Position numbers and translations under genes: made by a program. Below the pieces are notes generated by a model. That model was not told where the DNA came from. It did no database searches and saw only the letters and a program-made list of their open reading frames with translations. Source: Comamonadaceae bacterium (lineage in GTDB: Bacteria > Pseudomonadota > Gammaproteobacteria > Burkholderiales > Burkholderiaceae_C). Taken from it: a DNA stretch of 64,000 nt. Shown here piece after piece: positions 48,239 to 56,421 of the stretch (the first letter of the stretch is position 1; every line of letters starts with the position of its first letter). The DNA is taken from contig JAAFIY010000004.1 in the NCBI GenBank assembly GCA_013297985.1, positions 1-64,000 of the forward strand, given 5' to 3'.

Positions 48239-48269
48239 GGTGAGGGTAGGCAGCTATAAAAACACTAGC
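48230..48269 (-). repeat. 40-bp GCTAY stem-loop element, copy G
   Basis: On the minus strand a 17-base GCTAG...TAGC dyad is followed by TGCCTA and a tail that ends in GGCCG, overlapping the palindromic terminator. The element begins two bases after the stop codon of the membrane protein gene. Confidence 0.55.
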
Positions 48270-48270
48270 G

Positions 48271-48657
48271 CTAGTCCACCCGATCGGGTGCGCGCTTGAC
48301 CACCAGCGCAATCGGCCCGAGCACAACACCCAAGATCAGCACCACCCACAGGCTGGCGCTGGGTCCGGCGCCCGCGCCGACGCTGGGCAGCAAGCCAATG
48401 GCGCGGCCGACCAGCGCCACCAAGGCGGCCATGGCCAGCGCCAACAGCAGTGCGGCGCTGGCGGTGGAAACGCTGCGAATCAGTGGGCCTTGGGCACCGA
48501 TGACAAACAGTGTGTAGCCCACCGCGATCAGGGTGGGAAACAGCAGCCACAGCACCAAGCCCGAGGCCTGGGCCATGAACCCAAAGCCGGTGGCCAGCAG
48601 CACGCCGCCGCAGGCAAAACCCAAAGCCAAGGTGACCAAACCGAAGATGGCGAGCAT
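48271..48657 (-). CDS. small inner-membrane protein, unknown
   Basis: 128 residues from ATG 48657. There are four hydrophobic segments: 'AIFGLVTLALGFACGGVLLATGFGFMA', 'GLVLWLLFPTLIAVGYTLFVIGA', 'SAALLLALAMAALVALVGRAIGLL' and 'LWVVLILGVVLGPIALVVK'. It ends in a short basic tail (KRAPDRVD). I do not recognise a family. The 27-codon upstream extension to 48738 overlaps a repeat element and is rejected. The gene stands alone on the minus strand between the reductase and mnmG, with its own terminator. Confidence 0.65.
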   Translation of the reverse strand: MLAIFGLVTLALGFACGGVLLATGFGFMAQASGLVLWLLFPTLIAVGYTLFVIGAQGPLIRSVSTASAALLLALAMAALVALVGRAIGLLPSVGAGAGPSASLWVVLILGVVLGPIALVVKRAPDRVD

Positions 48658-48724
48658 GTGGGCCTCTGTGATGAAGTGAACCAATCGAGCTGGCAGGGTA
48701 GCAAAATCCACCCACCTTGGCGGT

Positions 48725-48764
48725 GCTATCAAAAACATAGCTGCTTAGGCCGATAAACAGGGCG
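48725..48764 (+). repeat. 40-bp GCTAY stem-loop element, copy B
   Basis: Reference copy: GCTAT and ATAGC arms around seven bases, then TGCTTAGGC and a tail ending ATAAACAGGGCG. It lies in the 254-bp gap before mnmG, upstream of both flanking genes. Confidence 0.75.
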
Positions 48765-48911
48765 CTGGCAGCGCATGGGATGCGCGGCAGCGGCTAGCGT
48801 AAACCCGTGGAGGCTCGTAAAATCAGCCCCCTTTCGATGATGCGGGCGCTGCGGTGGCGCCCTGCGCCTGGACACCCCGTGCCAGCCGCTCAACGCAGGA
48901 GGCGTTGACTG

Positions 48912-50975
48912 ATGCAGTTCCCCCAAGTGTTTGATGTGATCGTGGTGGGCGGCGGCCACGCCGGTACAGAGGCGGCCTTAGGCGCCGCTCGCATGGGCGC
49001 GCGCACGCTGCTGCTGACGCACAACATTGAAACCCTGGGGCAAATGAGCTGCAACCCCAGCATCGGCGGCATCGGCAAGGGCCATTTGGTGAAAGAGGTT
49101 GATGCGCTCGGCGGCGCGATGGCCTTGGCCACCGATGAGGCGGGCATTCAGTTTCGGATTCTGAACGGCTCCAAAGGCCCTGCGGTGCGCGCGACGCGGG
49201 CGCAGGCCGACCGGGTGTTGTACAAAGCCGCCATTCGCCACCGGCTAGAAAACCAGCCCAACCTGTGGCTGTTTCAGCAGGCGGTGGATGACCTGGTGGT
49301 GCAAAGCGACGGTGTGCGCGAAAGGGTGACAGGTGCCGTCACCCAGGTGGGCATCACCTTTAAGGCCCACACCGTGGTGCTGACGGCGGGCACGTTTCTA
49401 GACGGCAAGATTCATGTCGGCTTGCAGAACTACAGCGCGGGCAGGGCGGGTGACCCACCGGCGGTGTCGCTGTCGGCACGGCTGAAAGAGCTGGCCTTGC
49501 CGCAAGGGCGGCTGAAAACCGGCACACCGCCACGGCTGGATGGTCGCAGCATTGACTGGGCCCGATGCACCGAGCAGCCCGGCGACGGCATGGGCGTAGG
49601 CGGCGTGGTCACCGGCCCGATTCCCGTGGCCAGCTTTATGGGCCGGGCCGACATGCACCCGCGCCAAGTGCCGTGCTGGATCACCCACACCACCGCGCAA
49701 ACGCACGACATCATCCGCAGCGGCTTTGACCGCAGCCCCATGTTCACCGGCAAGATCGAAGGCGTGGGCCCGCGCTATTGCCCCAGTGTCGAAGACAAGA
49801 TCAACCGATTTGCGGGCAAAGACAGCCACCAGATTTTTCTGGAGCCCGAAGGCCTGAGCACCCACGAGGTGTACCCCAACGGCATCAGCACCAGCTTGCC
49901 GTTTGACATTCAGTACGCGCTGGTGCGCAGCATTCCGGGCCTGGAAAACGCCCACATCCTGCGGCCTGGCTACGCGATTGAGTACGACTACTTTGACCCG
50001 CGCAGCCTGCGCAGCAACTTCGAGACGCGGCAGATTGACGGCTTGTTTTTTGCCGGTCAGATCAACGGCACCACCGGTTATGAAGAAGCAGCGGCGCAAG
50101 GTTTGTTTGCAGGCATCAATGCCGCGCTGCAGGTGAGGGCGCTCGCGCCAAACGGGGCTGCCGGTGTGGCCGAGATGGCGTCGCGCAGCGCGGCGGGGAG
50201 CATCCAATTTGACGGTGACCGCTGGCTGCCCGGCCGTGACCAAGCCTATCTAGGCGTGCTGGTGGACGACCTCATCACCAAAGGCGTGAGCGAGCCCTAC
50301 CGCATGTTCACCAGTCGGGCCGAGTACCGCCTGCAACTGCGCGAAGACAACGCCGACGCACGCCTGACGGAGGTGGGCCGCCAATTGGGCTTGGTGGACG
50401 ACGCCCGCTGGGACGCCTTCACCGCCAAGCGTGACGCCGTTTCACGTGAAACAGCGCGCCTAAAAGCCACCTGGGTCACGCCCCGCACCCTGGATGCGAC
50501 ACAAGCCGAAGCCGTGCTGGGCAAGGCCATTGAGCACGAATACAGCCTGTTTGACCTGCTGCGCCGCCCAGGCGTCACCCACGCGGCCTTAGATAAGCTG
50601 GGCGGTGGCCAATGGGCGGCGCCGGCAGACATGGCCGATACGGTGCGCGAGCAAGTGGAAATTGCGGCCAAGTACGCGGGCTATATCAACCGCCAGCACG
50701 ACGAAGTGGCCCGCGCGGCGCATTACGAAAATCTGGCGTTGCCCGACGAATTGGACTACGCCCAAGTGAGTGCGCTGTCGATAGAGGTGCGCCAAAAGCT
50801 GCAGCGTCACCGGCCCGAAACCCTGGGCCAAGCCAGTCGCGTGTCGGGTGTCACCCCGGCGGCGATCAGTTTGCTTTTGATACATCTGCGCCGTCACGGT
50901 GGGCTACAGTGGAAACAATTGTCTAGCGAAGAGGGCGACGGTGATGGTGCGCAACAGCAGTTGGCAAGGGCCTAA
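48912..50975 (+). CDS. mnmG: tRNA uridine-5-carboxymethylaminomethyl modification enzyme MnmG (GidA)
   Basis: 687 residues, slightly longer than the E. coli protein. ATG 48912 follows AGGAGG. With MnmE it adds the cmnm5 group to wobble U34 of several tRNAs, using FAD and methylene-THF. Signatures: the FAD motif '[30 protein letters not shown]', '[24 protein letters not shown]', '[17 protein letters not shown]', '[18 protein letters not shown]', '[15 protein letters not shown]', '[22 protein letters not shown]', '[24 protein letters not shown]' and '[17 protein letters not shown]'. It opens the mnmG-rsmG-parA-parB block. A parS-like palindrome is embedded in its codons at 50438. The 3' end overlaps an extra gene. 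Confidence 0.98.
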   Translation: MQFPQVFDVIVVGGGHAGTEAALGAARMGARTLLLTHNIETLGQMSCNPSIGGIGKGHLVKEVDALGGAMALATDEAGIQFRILNGSKGPAVRATRAQADRVLYKAAIRHRLENQPNLWLFQQAVDDLVVQSDGVRERVTGAVTQVGITFKAHTVVLTAGTFLDGKIHVGLQNYSAGRAGDPPAVSLSARLKELALPQGRLKTGTPPRLDGRSIDWARCTEQPGDGMGVGGVVTGPIPVASFMGRADMHPRQVPCWITHTTAQTHDIIRSGFDRSPMFTGKIEGVGPRYCPSVEDKINRFAGKDSHQIFLEPEGLSTHEVYPNGISTSLPFDIQYALVRSIPGLENAHILRPGYAIEYDYFDPRSLRSNFETRQIDGLFFAGQINGTTGYEEAAAQGLFAGINAALQVRALAPNGAAGVAEMASRSAAGSIQFDGDRWLPGRDQAYLGVLVDDLITKGVSEPYRMFTSRAEYRLQLREDNADARLTEVGRQLGLVDDARWDAFTAKRDAVSRETARLKATWVTPRTLDATQAEAVLGKAIEHEYSLFDLLRRPGVTHAALDKLGGGQWAAPADMADTVREQVEIAAKYAGYINRQHDEVARAAHYENLALPDELDYAQVSALSIEVRQKLQRHRPETLGQASRVSGVTPAAISLLLIHLRRHGGLQWKQLSSEEGDGDGAQQQLARA
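50438..50453. promoter_or_regulatory. parS-like centromere site inside mnmG
   Basis: CGTTTCACGTGAAACA. The central 14 bases (50439-50452) are a perfect palindrome, and the 16-mer differs from the bacterial parS consensus TGTTTCACGTGAAACA only at the first base. It lies in codons for V-S-R-E-T, about 2.2 kb before parA. ParB loads at such sites. Confidence 0.82.
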
Positions 50976-51729
50976 ACCTGTCGGCGGGCGATTAGGAAAC
51001 GCCAGGCTGCGCAGGGGCGGGCGCGCCGCCGGGCGCAGCGCACAGCGGGGTGAATTCACCATCGGCCGCATCATTGCGCTCACGGGCATCTTGATCTTGA
51101 TGCTGATGGTGCCGCTGTACTTCTTGAAGAACCGTGACGCAGAAGCCACCAAAAAAGAGGCGCAGGAAATAGCTGCCGCAAACCAAGTGCTTCCGGTGGT
51201 TGCCGCGCCCGGAGCATCGGCTCCGCCCAGCGCGACAAACCCGTCAGCCACCCCCTTCATTGGCAACGGACTGACTTACGGCATCATGCCCGGCCCGCCG
51301 GATCAGCCTGCTCAGGTGGTGCACGTGGGCTGCCACGGTGAACCCAAGCCGGGCTTTGATGAACCCCATCGGGGCTCGTGCAACCCCTACCGCGGCGACA
51401 CCACGTGCCGCACGGTGTTGCCGTTGCTGTGCTTTAAGCCCGGTGGGCAGCCCAAGCCCGACAATTTGCGCTCGGGCTTTTATGACGGCTGGAACAACGG
51501 CGAATTGGGCCAGACGCAGCCAGTCATGGGCGCGGTACTTGAAAGCCGAACGGCGGCCGACGCCCGGTGTGGCGCCGAGTTGGGTGAGGGCTGGGCGATG
51601 GCCGACTTTCACGGCGGTGGCGGGGGTTGGGGTCAGTCGGGCTGGCGCCACCCCAGCTTGCGGGAGGGTTCACGCTTTTGGGTTCACGTGACGGATCAGC
51701 CGGGCAACTGCTGGGACAAAAAGCCGTGA
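50944..51729 (+). CDS. membrane-anchored, cysteine-containing envelope protein of unknown function
   Basis: 261 residues from ATG 50944 (GTG 50941 also possible), overlapping the mnmG end by 32 bp. A basic N-terminus ('[18 protein letters not shown]') is followed by one helix ('[23 protein letters not shown]', about 40-62), a polar helix and a Pro/Ala linker, so the C-terminal part is probably periplasmic. That part has six cysteines ('[10 protein letters not shown]', '[24 protein letters not shown]', '[11 protein letters not shown]', 'GNCWD') and a distinctive end, '[18 protein letters not shown]...[14 protein letters not shown]'. I do not recognise a named family. It separates mnmG from rsmG, which are usually adjacent, and overlaps both, so it is in the operon. 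Confidence 0.7.
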   Translation: MVRNSSWQGPKPVGGRLGNARLRRGGRAAGRSAQRGEFTIGRIIALTGILILMLMVPLYFLKNRDAEATKKEAQEIAAANQVLPVVAAPGASAPPSATNPSATPFIGNGLTYGIMPGPPDQPAQVVHVGCHGEPKPGFDEPHRGSCNPYRGDTTCRTVLPLLCFKPGGQPKPDNLRSGFYDGWNNGELGQTQPVMGAVLESRTAADARCGAELGEGWAMADFHGGGGGWGQSGWRHPSLREGSRFWVHVTDQPGNCWDKKP

Positions 51730-52439
51730 CGTCGGGCGGCGGTTCGCGTGCGCCCAGCCCGGACAGTCCCAGTTCCGGATCTGGCCATGCGGGTGAGGTG
51801 CTCAGCACCGCCGCATCTACCTTGGGTCTTCGGCTGTCGGGCGCCCAAGTGGATCAATTGCTGCGCTACCGGGATCAATTGGCCAAGTGGAATGGGGTTT
51901 ACAACCTCACCGCGCTGCGGGACCCGGGCGACATGCTCACCCACCACATTGTGGACAGCATGGCCGCCTTGCCTGCGCTGTTGCGTCAACGGTCTGCGGT
52001 GGCGCGGGTGCTGGATGCGGGCTCAGGTGGCGGGCTGCCGGGTGTGGTCTGGGCCATCTGCCACCCGGCACTGCAGGTGGTGTGTGTGGACGCGGTGGGT
52101 AAGAAGGCTGCCTTTGTTCAGCAAGCGGCAATTGCTTTGGGGCTGCGGCACTTGCAAGGCGTGCATGCGCGGGTGGAGGCTTTGCCGCCACAGATTCGGC
52201 ACACCGGTTTTGAAGTCATCACCAGCCGCGCCTTTGCCAGTTTGGCCGACTTCTGCGCCTTAAGCCGTGACGCCCTGTCGGTGGGCGGCTTGTGGATGGC
52301 GCTGAAGGGCAAAGTGCCTGACGACGAAATCTCGGTGCTGCCCGACGCCGTCCAAGTGTTTCACGTGGAACCGCTCACGGTGCCGGGCTTGGACGCCCAG
52401 CGCTGTGTGATTTGGCTGCGCCCCCGCCCATCGGCCTGA
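51726..52439 (+). CDS. rsmG: 16S rRNA (guanine-527-N7)-methyltransferase RsmG (GidB)
   Basis: 237 residues from GTG 51726, which overlaps the upstream stop (GTGA); about 20 Ser/Gly/Pro residues precede the conserved domain. It methylates G527 of 16S rRNA; loss gives low-level streptomycin resistance in other bacteria. Motifs: 'LSGAQVDQLLRYRDQLAKWNGVYNLTALRDPGDMLTHHIVDSMAALPAL', the SAM motif 'VLDAGSGGGLPGVVWAI', 'VVCVDAVGKKAAFVQQAAIALGLRHLQGVHARVE', and 'VITSRAFASLADFCALSRDAL'. The second parS-like sequence is in its last codons. parA begins about 170 bp downstream. Confidence 0.95.
   Translation: MTSGGGSRAPSPDSPSSGSGHAGEVLSTAASTLGLRLSGAQVDQLLRYRDQLAKWNGVYNLTALRDPGDMLTHHIVDSMAALPALLRQRSAVARVLDAGSGGGLPGVVWAICHPALQVVCVDAVGKKAAFVQQAAIALGLRHLQGVHARVEALPPQIRHTGFEVITSRAFASLADFCALSRDALSVGGLWMALKGKVPDDEISVLPDAVQVFHVEPLTVPGLDAQRCVIWLRPRPSA
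52357..52372. promoter_or_regulatory. second parS-like site, at the end of rsmG
   Basis: TGTTTCACGTGGAACC has the full CACGTG core. It differs from the consensus at two bases; the 14-base core has one asymmetric position. It lies in rsmG codons (V-F-H-V-E-P), about 240 bp before parA and 1.9 kb from the first site. Confidence 0.6.
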
Positions 52440-52610
52440 ACCGCGCCCGTCGCGCACCCGAAGCGGGCTCCAATAGGCGCAATGCCTTGAAATGCCCGCG
52501 CAATGCTTGCGTTAAGCGCGGATTGCCCGCAGGCGGCGCTCACGTACACTGACTGCGCAATTGCGTGCCGCCATCGGTGGCGCGCCCCATGATTGACTCG
52601 AAGGAATCGC

Positions 52611-53492
52611 TTGGTCACCCCACCGCCACCCAACCCCAACGCCGTCGCTCGCGTGTTTTGCGTGGCCAACCAAAAGGGCGGCGTGGGCAAAACAACGACC
52701 ACGGTCAACCTGGCCGCAGGTCTGGGCAAGATCGGCCAGCGCGTGCTGCTGATTGACTTAGACCCCCAAGGCAACGCCACCATGGGCAGCGCCATCGACA
52801 AGCGCGCGCTCACCCACACGGTGTACGACGTGCTGGTGGACGACGTGCCCATCGCCCAAGCCCGCCAGCGCCCTGAGCGCTTGTGGGAAACCGGCTGCGG
52901 CTACGACGTGCTGGGCGCCAACCGCGAACTCGCCGGTGCCGAGGTGGAGTTGGTGGATTTAGAGGCCCGCCAGTCGCGCCTGAAATGGGCCATCGACGCG
53001 GTGGCGCATGAGTACGACTTTGTACTGATTGACTGCCCGCCTTCGCTCAGCCTGCTCACCCTCAACGGCCTGTGCGCCGCCCATGGTGTGGTGGTGCCGA
53101 TGCAGTGCGAATACTTCGCGCTGGAGGGCTTGAGCGACCTGGTGGCCACCATTCGCCAAGTGCACGGCAACCTGAATCCGCAGCTCACCCTGATTGGTTT
53201 GCTGCGGGTGATGTATGACCCGCGCATTACCTTGCAGCAGCAAGTGAGCGATCAACTCAAGGCGCATTTTGGCGACAAGGTGTTTGATTCGGTCATCCCG
53301 CGCAATGTGCGTTTGGCCGAAGCGCCCAGCTACGGCTTGCCCGGCGTGGCCTTTGATGCCGCCAGCAAGGGGGCGCAGTCTTATGTGGCCTTCGCCCAAG
53401 AAATGGTGGAGCGGCTCGGGCCCAACGCGGATGCTGGCGCTGAAGCCGTAGCCGCCGATGGTCCGCCCAGCGAAGCGACCGATGCGCATTGA
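52611..53492 (+). CDS. parA: chromosome partitioning ATPase ParA (Soj)
   Basis: 293 residues. TTG 52611 is chosen because AAGGAA lies five bases upstream; a TTG at 52593 is in frame but lacks a ribosome site. Deviant Walker A 'NQKGGVGKTTTTVNLAAGL' (residues 20-38) includes the signature lysine, Walker A' is 'VLLIDLDPQGNATMGSAID', and Walker B is 'FVLIDCPPSLSLLTLNGL'. 'VPMQCEYFALEGLSDLVATI' and 'VIPRNVRLAEAPSYGLPG' are also typical. It lacks an N-terminal helix-turn-helix, so it is the chromosomal type. It binds DNA with ATP and moves ParB-parS complexes. Confidence 0.96.
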   Translation: MVTPPPPNPNAVARVFCVANQKGGVGKTTTTVNLAAGLGKIGQRVLLIDLDPQGNATMGSAIDKRALTHTVYDVLVDDVPIAQARQRPERLWETGCGYDVLGANRELAGAEVELVDLEARQSRLKWAIDAVAHEYDFVLIDCPPSLSLLTLNGLCAAHGVVVPMQCEYFALEGLSDLVATIRQVHGNLNPQLTLIGLLRVMYDPRITLQQQVSDQLKAHFGDKVFDSVIPRNVRLAEAPSYGLPGVAFDAASKGAQSYVAFAQEMVERLGPNADAGAEAVAADGPPSEATDAH

Positions 53493-53526
53493 TCGGCGCG
53501 CCCGCTCACTCGGCCCGGCGCCAAGC

Positions 53527-53566
53527 GCTACCAAAAAGATAGCTACTTGCGCTTTGTTTTAGGCTG
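53527..53566 (+). repeat. 40-bp GCTAY stem-loop element, copy C
   Basis: In the parA-parB gap. GCTAC/ATAGC arms of 17 bases and tail TACTTGCGCTTTG..., with an outer AAGCGC/GCGCTT pair (53523-53528 and 53549-53554) extending the stem. Closest to copy I. Confidence 0.72.
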
Positions 53567-53638
53567 CTAGAGCCGGATTTGCCACTTGGCACCACGCGCG
53601 GGCGGCCAACACACCCCTTCAACCCTGAACCTACTCCG

Positions 53639-54634
53639 ATGTCGCCCACCTCAGCCACCAAACGACTCAAAGGCCTGGGCCGCGGGCTCGAAGCCCTGCT
53701 GGGCCCCAGCATTGACGAGCCGCCGGCCCACGGCGCCGAGGCCCGCCCCGACGGCGAACCCAGCGAGCTTGACCTGATCGACCTGCTGCCCGGCCAATAC
53801 CAGCCGCGCACCCGGATGGACGAAGGCGCGCTGTACGAGCTGGCTGAAAGCATCAAGGCCCAAGGCATCATGCAGCCGATCTTGGTGCGCAGGCTGGATC
53901 CGGCCACCGCCACCGAGCGCCGCGCCCAGTTAGGCCGTGCCGGTGAGGCGCCGCAGGGCAGGCCCACGTTTGAGATCATCGCGGGCGAGCGCCGGGTGCG
54001 CGCCGCTGCACTGGCTGGTTTGGGCCGGGTGCCGGTGTTGGTAAAAAATGTGCCCAACGAGGCCGCAGCGGCGATGTCGCTGATTGAAAACATCCAGCGC
54101 GAAGACCTCAACCCGCTGGAAGAAGCCCAAGGCCTGCACCGATTGGTGCGTGAATTCGGCCTGACGCACGAGCAAGCCGCCCAAGCCGTGGGCCGCAGCC
54201 GCAGCGCGGCCAGCAACCTGCTGCGCCTGCTGCAACTGGCCGAGCCGGTGCAACTGGCCTTGATGGCCGGTGACATCGACATGGGCCACGCCCGCGCATT
54301 GCTGCCGCTGGACAAAGCCACGCAAATCATGGCTGCCACCCAAGTCGCGGCCAAGCGCTTGTCGGTGCGTGAAACCGAAAACCTGGCCAAGCGGCTGGCG
54401 GCTGAATTCACCCTGACGGCACCCAAGCCCAAAAAAGAAAAATCCCGCGACACCCGGCGGGTCGAAGAAGAGCTGGCTGATTTGCTCACGGCCGCTGTGG
54501 AGGTGCGCATCAAAAAGCGCGTCAAGCGCAACGGCCGGGTGGAAGAGCAGGGCGAAGTGGCGATTCAGTTTGGCTCGGTGGAAGAGCTCAATGGCTTGAT
54601 CGACCGCCTGCGCGGCGTGGGCCACAGCGGCTGA
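53639..54634 (+). CDS. parB: chromosome partitioning protein ParB (Spo0J)
   Basis: 331 residues from ATG 53639; the family start 'KRLKGLGRGLEALLG' follows at once, so the longer frame is rejected. The N-terminal peptide stimulates ParA. The ParB/Srx CTPase domain carries 'LLPGQYQPRTRMDEGALYELAESIKAQGIMQPILVR', 'FEIIAGERRVRAAALAGL' (GERRxRA nucleotide motif) and 'SLIENIQREDLNPLEEAQG' (ENIQRxxLNPxEEA). The helix-turn-helix for parS is 'LTHEQAAQAVGRSRSAASNLLRLLQL'. A lysine-rich linker and C-terminal dimer domain end the chain. It binds the parS-like palindromes in mnmG and rsmG, by inference. The gap after parA is 146 bp and contains a repeat. Confidence 0.97.
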   Translation: MSPTSATKRLKGLGRGLEALLGPSIDEPPAHGAEARPDGEPSELDLIDLLPGQYQPRTRMDEGALYELAESIKAQGIMQPILVRRLDPATATERRAQLGRAGEAPQGRPTFEIIAGERRVRAAALAGLGRVPVLVKNVPNEAAAAMSLIENIQREDLNPLEEAQGLHRLVREFGLTHEQAAQAVGRSRSAASNLLRLLQLAEPVQLALMAGDIDMGHARALLPLDKATQIMAATQVAAKRLSVRETENLAKRLAAEFTLTAPKPKKEKSRDTRRVEEELADLLTAAVEVRIKKRVKRNGRVEEQGEVAIQFGSVEELNGLIDRLRGVGHSG

Positions 54635-54702
54635 AGTGCCCGCACGGCCCCTGTGCCTAGTTGGGCTAGCGTGCTGTTCAGCCCGTTACCACGCCACAGT
54701 CA

Positions 54703-54742
54703 GCTACATAAAGCATAGCGTTTCGGCGCTGCGAGCCAACCC
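54703..54742 (+). repeat. weak 40-bp GCTAY element, copy H
   Basis: After parB. The 17-base GCTAC...ATAGC dyad is present (54703-54719), but the tail departs from the other copies and lacks the CAGGGCG end, so this is a partial or decayed member. Confidence 0.4.
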
Positions 54743-54754
54743 CAGAATCTCCCT

Positions 54755-55588
54755 ATGCGCCTGCCTTGGCCGCTGCCTGCCTTGTTGACTTGGGTGCTGG
54801 CCTGGGGGGTGGCGCTGGCCTTGCAGCGCACGCCGCTGGCGGGCGGTTGGGCTTTGCTCTTGGGCACCGGTGTCGGGGTGCTGTGCGCGTTGGCGGGCAC
54901 CACCGCCTGGCGGCGCTTGTGGATGGCCGCAGGCTTTCCTTTGTCGGTGGCCGCCGTGCTGGTGGCCGGGGGCGGCGGCAGCGCGCTCAGCCCCTGGCTG
55001 TGGCTGGTGATGGCTGCGTGCGTACTCTTGGTGTACCCGCTGGGCGCGTGGAAAGACGCGCCGCTGTTTCCCACCCCCCCGGATGCGCTCGCTGACTTGA
55101 CCCACACCGCGCCGCTGCCGGCGCTGCGTACCGACGGCCGCCCACCCCAAGTGCTAGACGCTGGCTGTGGCTTGGGCGACGGCCTCATCGCCTTGCGCCA
55201 AGCCTACCTACATGCTGATCTGCACGGCACCGAACACAGCCGCCTCTTGGCCGCGCTGGCCCGCTTGCGCTTGGCCCGGCGCCAAGTGAGCGCCCGCTTG
55301 CGTGTGGGTGACCTGTGGGCCCAAGCCTGGGCTGACTTTGATGTCGTGTACTTGTTTCAGCGCCCTGAGACCATGCCCCGCGCCGCCGCCAAAGCGGGGG
55401 CTGAGCTCGCGCCCGGCGCCTGGCTGATCAGCCTCGAATTTGCCGTGCCCGACGACGACGCGCAGGCCGCTGGCCTAGCGCTGATTGCGGCGCCTGGGCA
55501 GGCCGCCCCATCAGCCCAGGCCTACCGCACAGGTGATTCAGCCACTTCGCTTCGGCGGCCATGGGTCTATCGCAAGCAGCCCGGCTGA
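54755..55588 (+). CDS. membrane-associated class I methyltransferase
   Basis: 277 residues. The first 100 are hydrophobic: three to four helices ('ALLTWVLAWGVALALQ', 'GWALLLGTGVGVLCALAG', 'PLSVAAVLVAGG', 'WLWLVMAACVLLVYPLGAW'). The cytoplasmic half carries a SAM-binding motif I ('PQVLDAGCGLGDGLIALRQAY', about 129-149), an acidic strand end ('LHGTEHSRLLAALARLRLA'), and 'ADFDVVYLFQRPETMPRAAAKAGAELAPGAWLISLEF' as motif IV/VI. The membrane anchor suggests a lipid-soluble or membrane substrate; none can be named. It stands after parB on the plus strand and is convergent with the btu genes. Confidence 0.78.
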   Translation: MRLPWPLPALLTWVLAWGVALALQRTPLAGGWALLLGTGVGVLCALAGTTAWRRLWMAAGFPLSVAAVLVAGGGGSALSPWLWLVMAACVLLVYPLGAWKDAPLFPTPPDALADLTHTAPLPALRTDGRPPQVLDAGCGLGDGLIALRQAYLHADLHGTEHSRLLAALARLRLARRQVSARLRVGDLWAQAWADFDVVYLFQRPETMPRAAAKAGAELAPGAWLISLEFAVPDDDAQAAGLALIAAPGQAAPSAQAYRTGDSATSLRRPWVYRKQPG

Positions 55589-55623
55589 CCAGTGCCCGCA
55601 CCCGGTGGGCGCCGCCGGAGGCT

Positions 55624-56421
55624 TCAGCCATCTCCCAACGCCAAGGCAACCCTGGGGCGGCCGTGGGCGTCGGTGTCGAACTCAATGGCGTGGCCAAACA
55701 CGCGGCCAAGCGCAGCCTGCACGCCCAAGTCGGCCGGGGGGCCATCGGCTTGAATCTGCCCGGCATCTAGCACCAGCAGGCGGTCAGCGCGCAGGGCAAT
55801 CGGCAGGTCGTGCAGCACAGTGAGCACGGCACGAGGCGCGGCGGTGTCGTGCGCCAGGCGGCGCAGCAGCCGCGCCAGGGTCACCTGATGCGGCGCGTCC
55901 AGGTGCGTGGTGGGTTCGTCCAGCAAAAGCAGCGGTGCTTCGGTGGCCAGCACGCGCGCCAGCAGCACCCGCTGGCGCTCGCCGCCCGACAGCTGATGCA
56001 GGCGCCGCTGTTGCCACGCGCTGCATTCAGTCAGGGCCATGGCTTGGTCTACAGCGGCTTGGTCGGCCGCGTCGGGGGTGCCCAGCAGGCCCCGGCGCGC
56101 AATGCGACCCAGCTCGACCGTTTCGCGCACCGTGAGCTCGCCCGTCACTTCGCCTTGCTGCGCCAGCCAGGCCAGGCGCTGCGCCCGGTCGGCCGCCAGC
56201 GTGCGGGCCATGGGGCGCCCGTCTAGCAGCACCTGCCCAGCTGAGCTGGCTTGCAGGCCCGCCAAGGCCCGCAAAAGCGTGGATTTGCCCGCACCGTTGG
56301 GGCCGACCAAGGCCGTCCAGCCAGGGCCGATCTGCACGTCAATGCCGCGCAGCACCTCGCTGGTGCCCAAGCGCACGCGCAGTTGTTCGGCTTGCAGCAG
56401 GCCGTGGCCAGGCCCGTTCAT
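55624..56421 (-). CDS. btuD: cobalamin-type ABC transporter ATP-binding protein
   Basis: 265 residues from ATG 56421; the long upstream frame lies inside the permease gene and is rejected. Walker A is 'VGPNGAGKSTLLRALAGL' (about 42-59), the Q-loop is 'RLAWLAQQGEVTGELTVRETVELGR', the signature is 'LSGGERQRVLLARVLATEAPLLLLDEPTTHLDAPHQ' with Walker B, and the switch His is in 'AVLTVLHDLPIALR'. It belongs to the FepC/BtuD class that powers metal-chelate importers. Assignment to vitamin B12 comes from the riboswitch and binding protein upstream. The start overlaps the permease gene by 4 bp. Confidence 0.88.
   Translation of the reverse strand: MNGPGHGLLQAEQLRVRLGTSEVLRGIDVQIGPGWTALVGPNGAGKSTLLRALAGLQASSAGQVLLDGRPMARTLAADRAQRLAWLAQQGEVTGELTVRETVELGRIARRGLLGTPDAADQAAVDQAMALTECSAWQQRRLHQLSGGERQRVLLARVLATEAPLLLLDEPTTHLDAPHQVTLARLLRRLAHDTAAPRAVLTVLHDLPIALRADRLLVLDAGQIQADGPPADLGVQAALGRVFGHAIEFDTDAHGRPRVALALGDG

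Noticed and set aside
51679..51694. Another CACGTG-centred sequence as a third parS
   Set aside because: Outside the six-base core only about half the positions match the parS consensus.
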